A model generated the notes under the pieces. The model saw only the letters and a program-made list of their open reading frames with translations, had not been told where the DNA came from and did no database searches. Both the position numbers and the translations under genes were made by a program. From NCBI RefSeq assembly GCF_040939785.1, contig NZ_CP162553.1, positions 6,653,001 to 6,717,000 on the forward strand: a stretch of DNA of 64,000 nt, in the 5' to 3' direction. Source of the DNA: Bradyrhizobium lupini (GTDB lineage Bacteria > Pseudomonadota > Alphaproteobacteria > Rhizobiales > Xanthobacteraceae). Below are positions 1 through 9,351 of this stretch, piece after piece (positions within the stretch are counted from its first letter, which is position 1; every line of letters begins with the position of its first letter).

Positions 1-1320
1 GCCGGACGGTCCGACCTCGACGAGGCACTCGCCGCAGCCAGCGCCGGCTTCAAGATCTGGCGAAACGTTGCTCCCTTCGAGCGCTGCCGCATCATGCGCA
101 AGGCGGCCGCGATCATGCGCGAGCGCAATGACGAGATCGCGCCGCTGCTCACGATGGAACAGGGCAAGACTCTTGGCGAGGCCAAGATGGAGGTGATGGC
201 TGCCGCCGACGTGATCGAGTGGTTTGCGGAGGAAGCCAAACGCGCCTATGGCCGCCTGATCCCTGCGCGTGGGCCGGGCATCTACCAGCTCGCGATCAAG
301 GAGCCGGTCGGCCCGGTTGCGGCGTTCACGCCCTGGAACTTTCCGATCAATCAGGTCGTGCGCAAGCTCTCCGCCGCACTCGGCGCCGGCTGCTCGATCA
401 TCGTCAAGGCCCCGGAGGAGACGCCGGCCTCGCCCGCACAGCTGATCCGCGCGTTTGCGGACGCTGGCGTGCCCGATGGCGTCATCAACCTTGTATACGG
501 TATTCCCTCGGAGATCTCGGAATATCTCATTCCGCATCCGGTGATCCGCAAGATCTCGTTCACGGGCTCGACCCATGTCGGCAAGCAGCTCAATGCGCTC
601 GCGGGCCTGCACATGAAGCGTGCCACCATGGAGCTCGGCGGTCATGCGCCGGCGATCGTTTTCAAGGACGCCGACGTCGCATCGGCCGCGAAAATTCTGG
701 CGGCGGCAAAATATCGCAATGCCGGGCAGGTGTGCATCTCGCCGACGCGGATGCTGGTGCAGGATGACGTGTTCCGTGAATTCGTCGACACCTTTGTCGA
801 CAGCGCCAAGGCCTTCAAGGTCGGCAACGGCCTCGATCCCGACTCCAAAATGGGTTCGCTCGCGAATCCGCGCCGCGTCACCGCCATTGAGGACATGGTG
901 CAGGATGCCGTCGGCAAGGGTGCAAAGCTCGAGACCGGCGGCAAACGCGTCGGCAACAAGGGCCATTTCTTCGAGCCGACCGTAGTGAGCGACGTGCCGA
1001 AGGATGCGCGCGCCATGAACGAGGAGCCGTTCGGCCCGCTCGCGCTGATTTCACGCTTCTCGTCGTTCGACGAGGTGGTCGAGGAGGCCAACCGCTTGCC
1101 GTTCGGGCTGGCGTCCTACGCCTTCACAAGCTCGGCAAAGACGGCGGCTGCGATCGGTTCGGCAGTCGAAGCCGGCATGATGTCGATCAACAGTTTTGGT
1201 CTGGCGCTGCCCGAAGTGCCGTTCGGCGGCATCAAGGATTCCGGCTACGGCTCGGAGGGCGGCACCGAGGCGATGGAGGGTTATTTCAACACCAAGTTCA
1301 TCAGCCAGACGGGCGTGTGA
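1..1320 (+). CDS. NAD(P)-dependent aldehyde dehydrogenase, succinate-semialdehyde dehydrogenase-like (5' partial)
   Basis: The frame is open from base 1, so the true start lies upstream of the window; about 439 codons are present and roughly 40 are missing compared with the usual 480-residue family length. The general-base Glu lies in the motif MELGGHAP (codon 631-633) and the nucleophile Cys in [10 protein letters not shown] (codon 733-735). The string [10 protein letters not shown] near the front and the C-terminal [15 protein letters not shown] are typical of the succinate-semialdehyde dehydrogenase (GabD) branch, which oxidises a semialdehyde to the acid with NAD(P)+. Substrate is inferred from family only. 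The gene is followed 18 bp later by the convergent caspase-like gene. Confidence 0.9.
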   Translation, partial: AGRSDLDEALAAASAGFKIWRNVAPFERCRIMRKAAAIMRERNDEIAPLLTMEQGKTLGEAKMEVMAAADVIEWFAEEAKRAYGRLIPARGPGIYQLAIKEPVGPVAAFTPWNFPINQVVRKLSAALGAGCSIIVKAPEETPASPAQLIRAFADAGVPDGVINLVYGIPSEISEYLIPHPVIRKISFTGSTHVGKQLNALAGLHMKRATMELGGHAPAIVFKDADVASAAKILAAAKYRNAGQVCISPTRMLVQDDVFREFVDTFVDSAKAFKVGNGLDPDSKMGSLANPRRVTAIEDMVQDAVGKGAKLETGGKRVGNKGHFFEPTVVSDVPKDARAMNEEPFGPLALISRFSSFDEVVEEANRLPFGLASYAFTSSAKTAAAIGSAVEAGMMSINSFGLALPEVPFGGIKDSGYGSEGGTEAMEGYFNTKFISQTGV

Positions 1321-1338
1321 CCGGCCGGGGATGCGCAG

Positions 1339-2697
1339 CTAGCGTTTGACGAAAACCAGATTGCAGGCCCGCGCCTCGTTGCGCTTGCCGGTGCCGCGGG
1401 TGCGATCGAACTGCGCATCGACGGTAAAGGCGTAGGGCGAGCCGGGCGCGAGATTGTTCAGCGTGTACGCGCTCGCTCCCGTCGTGCCGCGCGCGCTCAA
1501 GGTGGTCTTGCCGTCCGCCGGGATCTGGCCGTCGATCTCGAGCCGGTTGATGTTGTTGCCCGGACCCTGCGCCTCGGCATGAAGCACGCCGTTCGTGACG
1601 GTGGCGACCAGAGGTCTGGTGAAGCCCTGCGCCTTGCCGGTGGCCAAGCAGTTCAACGTCACGTCCCAGCTGCCGTCAAAATCCTTGCTTCCGCCGCTCC
1701 GGCCGTTGCCTGACGGCGCGAGCGCCACCTTCTGCTTCAGCCCCTCGATCCGAGCTTTGGCGAGCGTGGCGAAGATGCAATTCGGGAATCTCGCGAGGTG
1801 ATCCTCGAAAGCGCCCAGCGTGCCGATGCCGTCGGCAGCCTTCCAGTGTGCTTCTGCTGCTGCGCAAGGGTCAGCCCGGGGCGCGGCTTGTGGCGCCGCC
1901 GGCGCCACCGTGACCGACACCGGTCCGTTCAGGTAGAACTTGCCGATGATCGACAGCGACAGCTCCGGGAGTTGGGTCTTGCCGCTGGAATCGTAGACGT
2001 CGCTGCTGATGTCGCGAAAGACTTCGCCGATCTCCTGCGGCTCCTCGATGTGCTTCAGGAACGCCGTCGTATAGGGGCTGTTGCGGCCGCTGCCATCGGC
2101 CGCCGTCTGCCCGGACTGGGTTGAGAACGACACGATCGTGCCGCGCGGTGCTTCGACTTTCGACAGGCCCCGCCCGATCGAGGCGCCGCGCGTCATGCCG
2201 GCGGAGCGTTTCAAGGTTTCGGCCAGCGGATTGTCGCGGCAGGAATCGAGGATGAGGATGCGCAGGTTCTTGGCCTGCTGCAGGTCGTTCACGATGTCGT
2301 CCACCCGCACGAAGCGCTTCAAATCGGCTTCGTCGCTCAGCACGGCATCGACAGGCATCAGATAGTTCACGCCGTTGTACTGCATCGCATGGCCGCTGTA
2401 GTAGAACATGGCGACGTCGGCTTTGCTCGCGGCGCGCGCGAAGCGGATGGTGAGGTCCTGCATGTCAGCTTGGCGCAGGTCAATGCCCTGGAGCACCTCG
2501 AAGCCGCTGCGCTTGAGCGAGGCGGCGACGTCTTCGGCATCGTGCGACGGGTTGGGAAGCTGCGCCGTACTGGCATAGGCGCCATTGCCGATCACCAGGG
2601 CGACGCGGGTTTCCGCCGATGCCGGCGCAACGGAAAGCCAGCAGGCCAGGAGGGCAAGGCAAAGTCCGGCCGGGCAAAATCTGGAAAGAGCACGCAT
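1339..2697 (-). CDS. Secreted caspase-family (peptidase C14) protein
   Basis: The 452-residue protein starts with a Sec-type signal peptide (about residues 1-29, ending VAPASA|E). A caspase-fold domain follows (about 31-270) with both dyad residues visible: His103 in YYSGHAMQ and Cys153 in ILDSCRDNP. The C-terminal half (about 300-452) has a Cys-containing helical segment, a GSGG-type linker and a beta-rich domain beginning near DFDGSWDV. I chose the start at 2697 because it begins the signal peptide and has GGAAGG six bases upstream; the frame opens upstream but the extension is not signal-like. Bacterial caspase-like proteins of this type are widespread in rhizobia, but their substrates are mostly unknown. 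Periplasmic location is inferred. Confidence 0.85.
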   Translation of the reverse strand: MRALSRFCPAGLCLALLACWLSVAPASAETRVALVIGNGAYASTAQLPNPSHDAEDVAASLKRSGFEVLQGIDLRQADMQDLTIRFARAASKADVAMFYYSGHAMQYNGVNYLMPVDAVLSDEADLKRFVRVDDIVNDLQQAKNLRILILDSCRDNPLAETLKRSAGMTRGASIGRGLSKVEAPRGTIVSFSTQSGQTAADGSGRNSPYTTAFLKHIEEPQEIGEVFRDISSDVYDSSGKTQLPELSLSIIGKFYLNGPVSVTVAPAAPQAAPRADPCAAAEAHWKAADGIGTLGAFEDHLARFPNCIFATLAKARIEGLKQKVALAPSGNGRSGGSKDFDGSWDVTLNCLATGKAQGFTRPLVATVTNGVLHAEAQGPGNNINRLEIDGQIPADGKTTLSARGTTGASAYTLNNLAPGSPYAFTVDAQFDRTRGTGKRNEARACNLVFVKR

Positions 2698-2807
2698 GAA
2701 TGCCTTCCAAGGAAATGTCGAAAAATATCCCTCCAGATTAGCGCATGCCGCGCCGACATCAATGCCCTGCCGGAGCACCGCTCAGATTTCCCGGCCGTGA
2801 CATCCTG

Positions 2808-3446
2808 TCACGCCGGGCTCGCCGCCATCGTCTTGCGGACGGCCATTTCGGTCGCAATCGCGTCCCGCACGGCCGGTCGCGCCTGCATGCGCGCGAGATA
2901 GGCCGACAACGATGGCCATTGCGCGACGTCGATTCCCGCGGGACGGAGCAACAGCAAAGCCCAGGTGAGATGGGCATCCGCGACGGTGAAGCTGTCGCCG
3001 ACGAGGAATTCGCGGTCCGTCAGATGCGCGGCAGGCATCGATAATGTCTGCGCTATTCTTGCACGCGGCTTGGCGAGCGAGGCGTCGTCCTTGTACCAGA
3101 AGGTTGGAAACAGGAACGCCTTGTGGATCTCGGCCCCGACGAAACTGAGCCATTCCTGGAGCCGATACCGGTCGGGATTTCCGAAGGCGGGTGCAAGGCC
3201 CGCCTGCGGCTTTAGGTCGGCGATGTATTGCAGCACCGCGGCGCTTTCGGTCAGCCGTTCGCCATTTTCCAGCACCAGGACCGGCACCGCGCCCTTTGGG
3301 GAAACGCCGAGGAAATCGCTGCCGTCGTCCACGACCTGCTTGGTCTGGAGATGGACCGGATGATAGCGGGCCTCGATGCCCGCTTCCATCAGCGCGATGC
3401 GGCTCGCAAGCGAGCAGGCCATCGGTGAGAAATAGAGTTGCAGCAT
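2808..3446 (-). CDS. Glutathione S-transferase family protein
   Basis: The 212-residue product has the two-domain GST layout. The N-terminal thioredoxin-like domain (about 1-80) starts LYFSPMACSLASRIAL and includes KGAVPVLVLENGERLTESAAVLQYI, which carries the cis-Pro and the glutathione-binding Glu-Ser pair. The helical C-terminal domain (about 90-205) contains the FLVGDSFTVADAHL motif typical of the family. It resembles the beta/GstA class. It is the second gene of a probable two-gene operon: the isochorismatase-like gene ends 13 bp upstream, and GAAGGAG precedes the start. Such pairs suggest detoxification, but the substrate is not predictable from the sequence. Confidence 0.9.
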   Translation of the reverse strand: MLQLYFSPMACSLASRIALMEAGIEARYHPVHLQTKQVVDDGSDFLGVSPKGAVPVLVLENGERLTESAAVLQYIADLKPQAGLAPAFGNPDRYRLQEWLSFVGAEIHKAFLFPTFWYKDDASLAKPRARIAQTLSMPAAHLTDREFLVGDSFTVADAHLTWALLLLRPAGIDVAQWPSLSAYLARMQARPAVRDAIATEMAVRKTMAASPA

Positions 3447-3459
3447 CGCCTACGCTCCT

Positions 3460-4053
3460 TCAGGTCAACGTCTCGGTTTGTGCGATGATCGCAAACCGGT
3501 CCGACAATTCGGCCAGGGCGACCTCGTGGATGATCCTTGCGGAGAGCGCTCCGCCGCGGCCGTCGGGAAGATCGCGTGTGGCGCAGGCATCGGCTGCGAT
3601 CGTCGTGCGCAGGCCGAGGTCGAGCGCGGCGCGGGTGGTCGAGCTGATGCACATATGGGTCATGAAACCGGCCAGCACGATGTTCGTGCGTCCGGTTGCG
3701 GCCAGCCGGACTTGCAGGTCGGTGCCGGCAAAAGCGTTCGGCAGCGCTTTTTCGATCACGGCTTCGCTGGCGAGCGGCGCCACGTTCCTGACGATCGCGC
3801 CGCGCGCGGCCTCGCGGTCGAACAGGCTGCCGGCACGTCCCTTGTGCGCGATATGGAAGATCGCAGCGCCGCTCGCCCTCGCGCGGGCGAGCAGGCGCGC
3901 GGCGGCGGCGATTGCGGGCTCCGCGTCCGGCAAGGCGAGCGGCCCGGCGCAATATTCGTTCTGGATGTCGATTAGCACGAGGCAGGAATCGGCGAGCCTG
4001 GGCGGAGTGAGATCGGCGCCGGACAATTCAAGCAGGGTTTTTGGGGCGGTCAT
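3460..4053 (-). CDS. Isochorismatase-family cysteine hydrolase
   Basis: The 197-residue alpha/beta hydrolase has the family triad: Asp in LVLIDIQNEY (about residue 28), Lys in FHIAHKGRAG and the nucleophile Cys in GFMTHMCISSTTR. Members hydrolyse isochorismate, nicotinamide or N-carbamoyl compounds, so the substrate stays open. A strong ribosome binding site (AGGAAGG) precedes the ATG. It is the first gene of a pair with the downstream GST and is divergent from the LysR regulator at 4186. The shared intergenic region contains two dyads, so LysR control of this pair is likely. Confidence 0.88.
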   Translation of the reverse strand: MTAPKTLLELSGADLTPPRLADSCLVLIDIQNEYCAGPLALPDAEPAIAAAARLLARARASGAAIFHIAHKGRAGSLFDREAARGAIVRNVAPLASEAVIEKALPNAFAGTDLQVRLAATGRTNIVLAGFMTHMCISSTTRAALDLGLRTTIAADACATRDLPDGRGGALSARIIHEVALAELSDRFAIIAQTETLT

Positions 4054-4128
4054 GCGGGTCGGGCCTTCCTAAGGCATATCGGATGGCGCCACAGTAGCGC
4101 GGCGGCGGCCTGCCAATGTGCAGGACTA

Positions 4129-4154
4129 TTGCAGCATATGGCTGCAAATTTGCA
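4129..4154. promoter_or_regulatory. Two overlapping dyads, probable LysR operator
   Basis: The first dyad is TTGCAGC-ATATG-GCTGCAA (4129-4147), a perfect 7-bp inverted repeat around 5 bp. The second is the perfect palindrome TGCAAATTTGCA (4143-4154). Both lie between the divergent isochorismatase-like gene and the LysR regulator. LysR proteins commonly bind T-N11-A type dyads in such regions. The sites are seen in the sequence; their use is inference. Confidence 0.55.
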
Positions 4155-4185
4155 GGAGCCCGTCGTGCCTGCTAGGCTCATCGCC

Positions 4186-5019
4186 ATGAACTGGGACGAT
4201 CTGCGCATCATCGCCGCGGTCAGGGACGAGGGCACCTATGCCGGCGCCAGCGCGCGGCTGCGCATCGACGAGACCACCGTCGGCCGCAGGCTCGCGCGCA
4301 TCCAGCGCGATCTCGGCGTGCCGCTGTTCGATGCGGTGGACGGCCAGCGCCGGCCGACGCGGAGTTGCGAGGCGGTGCTGGCGCATGTCGAGGCGATGGC
4401 CGCACATGCCGCCGAGATCGGTCGCGTCGGCGAGAGTCTTGCAGGCCCGGTGGGACGCCTGCGTATCGCCTCCACCAACACGGTTGCCGAGGAGGTTCTG
4501 TCGCCGCGCGCGAGCGACTTCCTGCGCGCCAATTCCGGCCTGACGCTGCAATTCCTCACCTCGAGCGAGAACGTCAAGTTCTCGCGCTGGGAAGCCGATC
4601 TCGCTATCCGGCTGCGCAAGCCCGACAAGGGCGACTTCGCGATCTCCAGGCTCGGTGACGTCAAGCTCTATTATTTTGAGCCTGTCACGACCGAAGGCGA
4701 GCCGGTGCTGTGCGCCTATCCGGACGAACTCGGTGCCATTCCCGAGATGCAATTCCTGCGTATGAAGCAAGCCCACGCGCGCTGCGTTACCGACAACGTT
4801 CGCGTCATCCGTAACCTGATCCGCGCGCATCAGGCCGCCGGCGTGTTGCCGGAGCACGTCTGCGCGGACTTACTCGGCGATCGCCGCCTGCGCGCCACGC
4901 TGCTGCCTGGGCGCCGCGACGTCTGGCTGCTGGTGCAGAACCATCTCAAGCGCGATCCGGCGACGCGGCTCACCATCGAATGGATCCGCCGCTGCTTCAG
5001 CGATCTCACGCGCGGTTGA
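4186..5019 (+). CDS. LysR-family transcriptional regulator
   Basis: The 277-residue protein has an N-terminal winged helix-turn-helix (about 1-62: MNWDDLRIIAAVRDEGTY, then the recognition helix around ETTVGRRLARIQRDLG) and a periplasmic-binding-like effector domain (about 88-275). The frame is open from a TTG at 4129, but the ATG at 4186 starts exactly at the conserved LysR N-terminus. It is transcribed away from the isochorismatase/GST pair, the classic arrangement for a LysR activator with its target. The effector is unknown. Confidence 0.88.
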   Translation: MNWDDLRIIAAVRDEGTYAGASARLRIDETTVGRRLARIQRDLGVPLFDAVDGQRRPTRSCEAVLAHVEAMAAHAAEIGRVGESLAGPVGRLRIASTNTVAEEVLSPRASDFLRANSGLTLQFLTSSENVKFSRWEADLAIRLRKPDKGDFAISRLGDVKLYYFEPVTTEGEPVLCAYPDELGAIPEMQFLRMKQAHARCVTDNVRVIRNLIRAHQAAGVLPEHVCADLLGDRRLRATLLPGRRDVWLLVQNHLKRDPATRLTIEWIRRCFSDLTRG

Positions 5020-5127
5020 TTGCGACCCGTGAACGCGATCCGCGCGCGCGCGACCAAGTTATGGGATTGCGTACGCGCGAGGGTTGCGTAATCTCGCGAC
5101 GACTACGGGCTTGATCAGGGCAGGCGC

Positions 5128-5874
5128 ATGACCACTCTTCAGGAAACCATCCACCCGCAGGCCAAAGCGCGGGAATGGAAGGCGATCGTCATCCTGATCC
5201 TCCTGATTCCGGTGCTGTGGTCGCCGCCGTTCCTGTTTCGCATCTTCCTGTTTCAGCCGTTCAACATCCCGTCCGGCTCGATGACGCCGACGCTGGTCGT
5301 CGGCGACTACGTCTTTGCTGCAAAATATGCCTATGGCTATGGCCGTTATTCGTTTCCCTTCGCGCCGTCGTGGATCTCCGGGCGTGTCCGGGCCACCGAT
5401 CCCGAGTATGGTGACGTCGTCGTGTTCCGGACGCCAAAGGACACCTCGGTCGACTATGTCAAGCGCGTGGTCGGGCTGCCCGGTGATCGCATCCAGATGC
5501 GGCAGGGCCAACTCATCCTCAACGACCGCCCCGTGACGCGCGTCGCTCTGAAGCAGGCATTCGCCGGCTCCACCTGCGGCGTGGATGATGGTGCGAAGGC
5601 CAAGCGCTGGCGCGAGACGCTGCCGAACGGCGCGTCCTACGTGACGCAGGACTGTGTCGACAACGGCTACTACGACAACACCGACGTCTACACCGTGCCG
5701 CCGGGCCATTTCTTCGTGCTCGGCGACAATCGCGACAACTCGAGTGACAGCCGCGTGATGTCGTCGATCGGATTCGTGCCGATGGACAATCTGGTCGGCA
5801 AGGTGACGCGGATATTCTGGTCGCTCGACCAGCACGGCGAACCACACATGGAGCGGCTGGGGAAGGTGTGGTGA
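5128..5874 (+). CDS. lepB: Signal peptidase I
   Basis: The 248-residue inner-membrane protease has one clear membrane segment (about 20-42, AIVILILLIPVLW region). The conserved family boxes are in order: box B with the catalytic Ser in NIPSGSMTPTL, box D with the catalytic Lys in VDYVKRVVGLPGD, and box E FVLGDNRDNSSDSR. It cleaves signal peptides from Sec/Tat exported proteins on the periplasmic face. Length is normal. It is a single gene here, convergent with groEL. Bradyrhizobia often carry more than one LepB, so this may be one of several paralogues. Confidence 0.93.
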   Translation: MTTLQETIHPQAKAREWKAIVILILLIPVLWSPPFLFRIFLFQPFNIPSGSMTPTLVVGDYVFAAKYAYGYGRYSFPFAPSWISGRVRATDPEYGDVVVFRTPKDTSVDYVKRVVGLPGDRIQMRQGQLILNDRPVTRVALKQAFAGSTCGVDDGAKAKRWRETLPNGASYVTQDCVDNGYYDNTDVYTVPPGHFFVLGDNRDNSSDSRVMSSIGFVPMDNLVGKVTRIFWSLDQHGEPHMERLGKVW

Positions 5875-5923
5875 AGCCCCACTGTCATTCCGGGCTCCGC
5901 GCTGCTCCGGGATGGGACCACCG

Positions 5924-5958
5924 AAGAAAAACAAAACCCCGGCATCGCTGCCGGGGTT
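5924..5958 (-). terminator. Rho-independent terminator of groESL
   Basis: On the minus strand a 10-bp stem (AACCCCGGCA/TGCCGGGGTT, 5935-5958) with a 4-nt loop is followed by TTTTGTTTTT. It sits 32 bp after the groEL stop. The hairpin could also slow transcription arriving from lepB. Confidence 0.85.
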
Positions 5959-5989
5959 CCGCATTTTGTCGTTTGCCGGAATGGCTGGA

Positions 5990-7651
<1,662 letters not shown>

Positions 7652-7674
7652 TTAACTGGATAAGAGAGGGGCTC

Positions 7675-7989
7675 TTAGGCCGCCTTCTTCTTGGAAGCGG
7701 GGACGTCGAGGACGCCCATGATGTCGCTTTCCTTCATGATCAGCAGGTCGACGTTGTCGATCTTGACCTCGGTGCCGGACCACTTACCGAACAGCACGCG
7801 GTCGCCGACCTTCAGGTCGATCGGGATCAGCTTGCCAGCTTCGTCGCGGCCACCCGGGCCGACGGCGACGATCTCGCCCTGCGAGGGCTTTTCCTTCGCC
7901 GTGTCGGGAATGATGATGCCGCCAGCGGTCTTCTCTTCTGCGTCGATGCGCTTGACCACGACGCGGTCGTGAAGCGGACGGAAATTCAT
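7675..7989 (-). CDS. groES: 10-kDa co-chaperonin GroES
   Basis: The 104-residue protein has the GroES sequence [19 protein letters not shown] and a mobile loop [14 protein letters not shown]. It also has GEIVAVGPG and the C-terminal [13 protein letters not shown] strand. It caps the GroEL ring. It is the first gene of the groESL operon, with AGGAGAACTGC before the ATG. Control is likely through the CIRCE-like sites at 8033-8208. Confidence 0.97.
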   Translation of the reverse strand: MNFRPLHDRVVVKRIDAEEKTAGGIIIPDTAKEKPSQGEIVAVGPGGRDEAGKLIPIDLKVGDRVLFGKWSGTEVKIDNVDLLIMKESDIMGVLDVPASKKKAA

Positions 7990-8032
7990 GCAGTTCTCCT
8001 AAGCTTTTGCACGATTTGGGAATTTTGGGTTG

Positions 8033-8059
8033 TTAGCAGTCTACGCCGGCGAGTGCCAG
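8033..8059 (-). promoter_or_regulatory. CIRCE-like element, copy nearest groES
   Basis: TTAGCAGTC-N9-GAGTGCCAG matches the CIRCE consensus TTAGCACTC-N9-GAGTGCTAA at 15 of 18 arm positions with the correct 9-bp spacer. It lies 44 bp upstream of the groES start. CIRCE is the HrcA repressor site of heat-shock operons. It is the best of three similar dyads in this 373-bp intergenic region. Confidence 0.7.
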
Positions 8060-8118
8060 CGCAGGCACAACTGAGATAAGGCAGGATTTTGGCGGGAGCA
8101 AGGGCTTGTAGCAGAAAA

Positions 8119-8145
8119 ATAGCACTCGGAGGCGCCGCCTGCCAA
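8119..8145 (-). promoter_or_regulatory. Weak CIRCE-like dyad
   Basis: ATAGCACTC-N9-GCCTGCCAA has 14 of 18 consensus arm positions and the exact 9-bp spacer. The left arm is nearly perfect and the right arm is degenerate. It may be a secondary HrcA site or a decayed copy. Confidence 0.4.
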
Positions 8146-8181
8146 AATCTCTTTCCATCGTTAATCGCGCTCGGCGCAGTA

Positions 8182-8208
8182 TTAGCACGGAGCTAGATCT
8201 GCTGCTAA
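8182..8208 (-). promoter_or_regulatory. CIRCE-like dyad, distal copy
   Basis: TTAGCACGG-N9-TGCTGCTAA keeps 13 of 18 consensus arm positions and the 9-bp spacer. The outer parts TTAGCA/TGCTAA are intact. It is the farthest of three CIRCE-like dyads from groES. The rest of the groES-usg gap (7990-8362) holds no gene that I can support. Confidence 0.45.
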
Positions 8209-8362
8209 CGCATTGAATTTCAACAGCTTGTTAAACTTTTGGGCTTGAGATGGATTGTCAGTTTGCGTCACATTTCTCTTATGTGAGCGCATCAGCAGCG
8301 GGTGGCTCTTAAGGCGCACCGGAAAGCCACTCCTTGAATGCGCTCCTGCAAAGGAGGTTGGC

Positions 8363-8650
8363 ATGGGCTTGCGGAGTGGAGCCGTTTCGGACGATTTCCG
8401 GAAACAGCTGCTGGGTTACGGAATGACGACGGCGCAGATTCTCTACCGGATGCCGGATCATCCCTCGCTGCTCCAGACTTACGTCTGGCAGGACTACGAC
8501 ATGTTTCCGAAATTTCCGGCGCTGAAGGATTTTCTGGCGTTCTGGCAGGAAAAGCTCGACGGACCGCTTCACTCGGTGACAGTGGCGCATTCCAAGCTGA
8601 TCAAGCCGGCCGAGTTGCGCGCGGTGGACGGAGTATTCCGGCTGCATTGA
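8363..8650 (+). CDS. Usg family protein
   Basis: The 95-residue product (DFRKQLLGYGMTTAQILYRM, then LLQTYVWQDYDMFPKFPALKDFL) matches the small Usg family found in alphaproteobacteria. A perfect AAGGAGG six bases before the ATG at 8363 decides the start; the longer frame from 8255 lacks this. Its role is not established. It has no signal peptide or membrane segment and is probably cytoplasmic. It stands alone, divergent from groESL. Confidence 0.85.
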   Translation: MGLRSGAVSDDFRKQLLGYGMTTAQILYRMPDHPSLLQTYVWQDYDMFPKFPALKDFLAFWQEKLDGPLHSVTVAHSKLIKPAELRAVDGVFRLH

Positions 8651-8664
8651 AGGGCGGAGCTGTA

Positions 8665-8745
8665 GGGTGGGTTAGCGTCAGTGTAACCCCCCATGCTTCA
8701 ACGCTTGCGCAAAGAAGTGGTGGGTACGTTAGCGCTAACCCGCCC
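8665..8745. repeat. Inverted-repeat intergenic element
   Basis: GGGTGGGTTAGCG at 8665-8677 pairs with CGCTAACCCGCCC at 8733-8745 (12 of 13 positions), with further partly palindromic GTGTAACCCCCC and GGTGGGTACG inside. It occupies most of the gap between usg and the cupin gene. It resembles a short non-coding palindromic repeat, not a gene. Confidence 0.5.
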
Positions 8746-8799
8746 TGCGATTTCGCATTCTGTGCTAGCCTCTCCCCATAACAACAGGGGAGGCCGCCC

Positions 8800-9339
8800 G
8801 TGGCCAAGAAAGCAAAATCGCGCAGCGCATCGCAAGCCGCGGTGAAGAGGCGTAGCGGGGCCAAACCCGCAGCACGATCCACGGCGCGCACGGCGGTGAA
8901 GGCAAAAGCCCCCACGACAACGGCAAAGTCATCCGCCAAGAAACCGGCGCGGCCCAAGCAGCGCATTGCGATCAGCCATCACCGCGAGGAAGACTTCAAA
9001 GCCGACGGTCTGCGTACCTACGCGAAATATCGCGACCTCGGCATCGCCGCCGCCAGCCACGGCCTCGCGCAGGCGCACGTGATCCGGCTGCAAGGCCCCT
9101 GCAATCCGGACGAAGTGTCGAAGCTGCACTTTCACGACGTCGAATTCCAGATGGTCTACGTGCTCAAGGGCTGGGTGAAGACCTATATGGACGGAGAGGG
9201 CGAGACGCTGATGAAAGAAGGTAGCGCCTGGACCCAGCCGCCGAAGATCAAGCACATGATCCTGGACTATTCGGACGACGTCGAACTGCTGGAGGTGATC
9301 CTGCCGGCGGAGTTCAGGACCGTGGAGTTTAAGGCGTAG
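8800..9339 (+). CDS. Cupin-domain protein with a Lys/Ala-rich basic N-terminal tail
   Basis: The 179-residue protein starts at a GTG preceded by AGGGGAGG. Residues 1-55 are rich in Lys, Ala, Arg, Ser and Thr with AKKPARPK-type motifs, resembling histone H1-like tails. Residues about 60-178 form a single cupin barrel with the first metal motif KLHFHDVEFQMVYVLKGW and the later PPKIKHMILDYS. Such cupins may bind a small ligand or metal. The tail suggests nucleic-acid or polyanion binding, but that is inference. No operon partner is evident; the next gene is convergent. Confidence 0.8.
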   Translation: MAKKAKSRSASQAAVKRRSGAKPAARSTARTAVKAKAPTTTAKSSAKKPARPKQRIAISHHREEDFKADGLRTYAKYRDLGIAAASHGLAQAHVIRLQGPCNPDEVSKLHFHDVEFQMVYVLKGWVKTYMDGEGETLMKEGSAWTQPPKIKHMILDYSDDVELLEVILPAEFRTVEFKA

Positions 9340-9351
9340 GCGAGGCGGAGA

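Noticed and set aside
5040..5056. CGCGCG run as an unusual DNA structure
   Set aside because: It is short and expected in DNA of this base composition.
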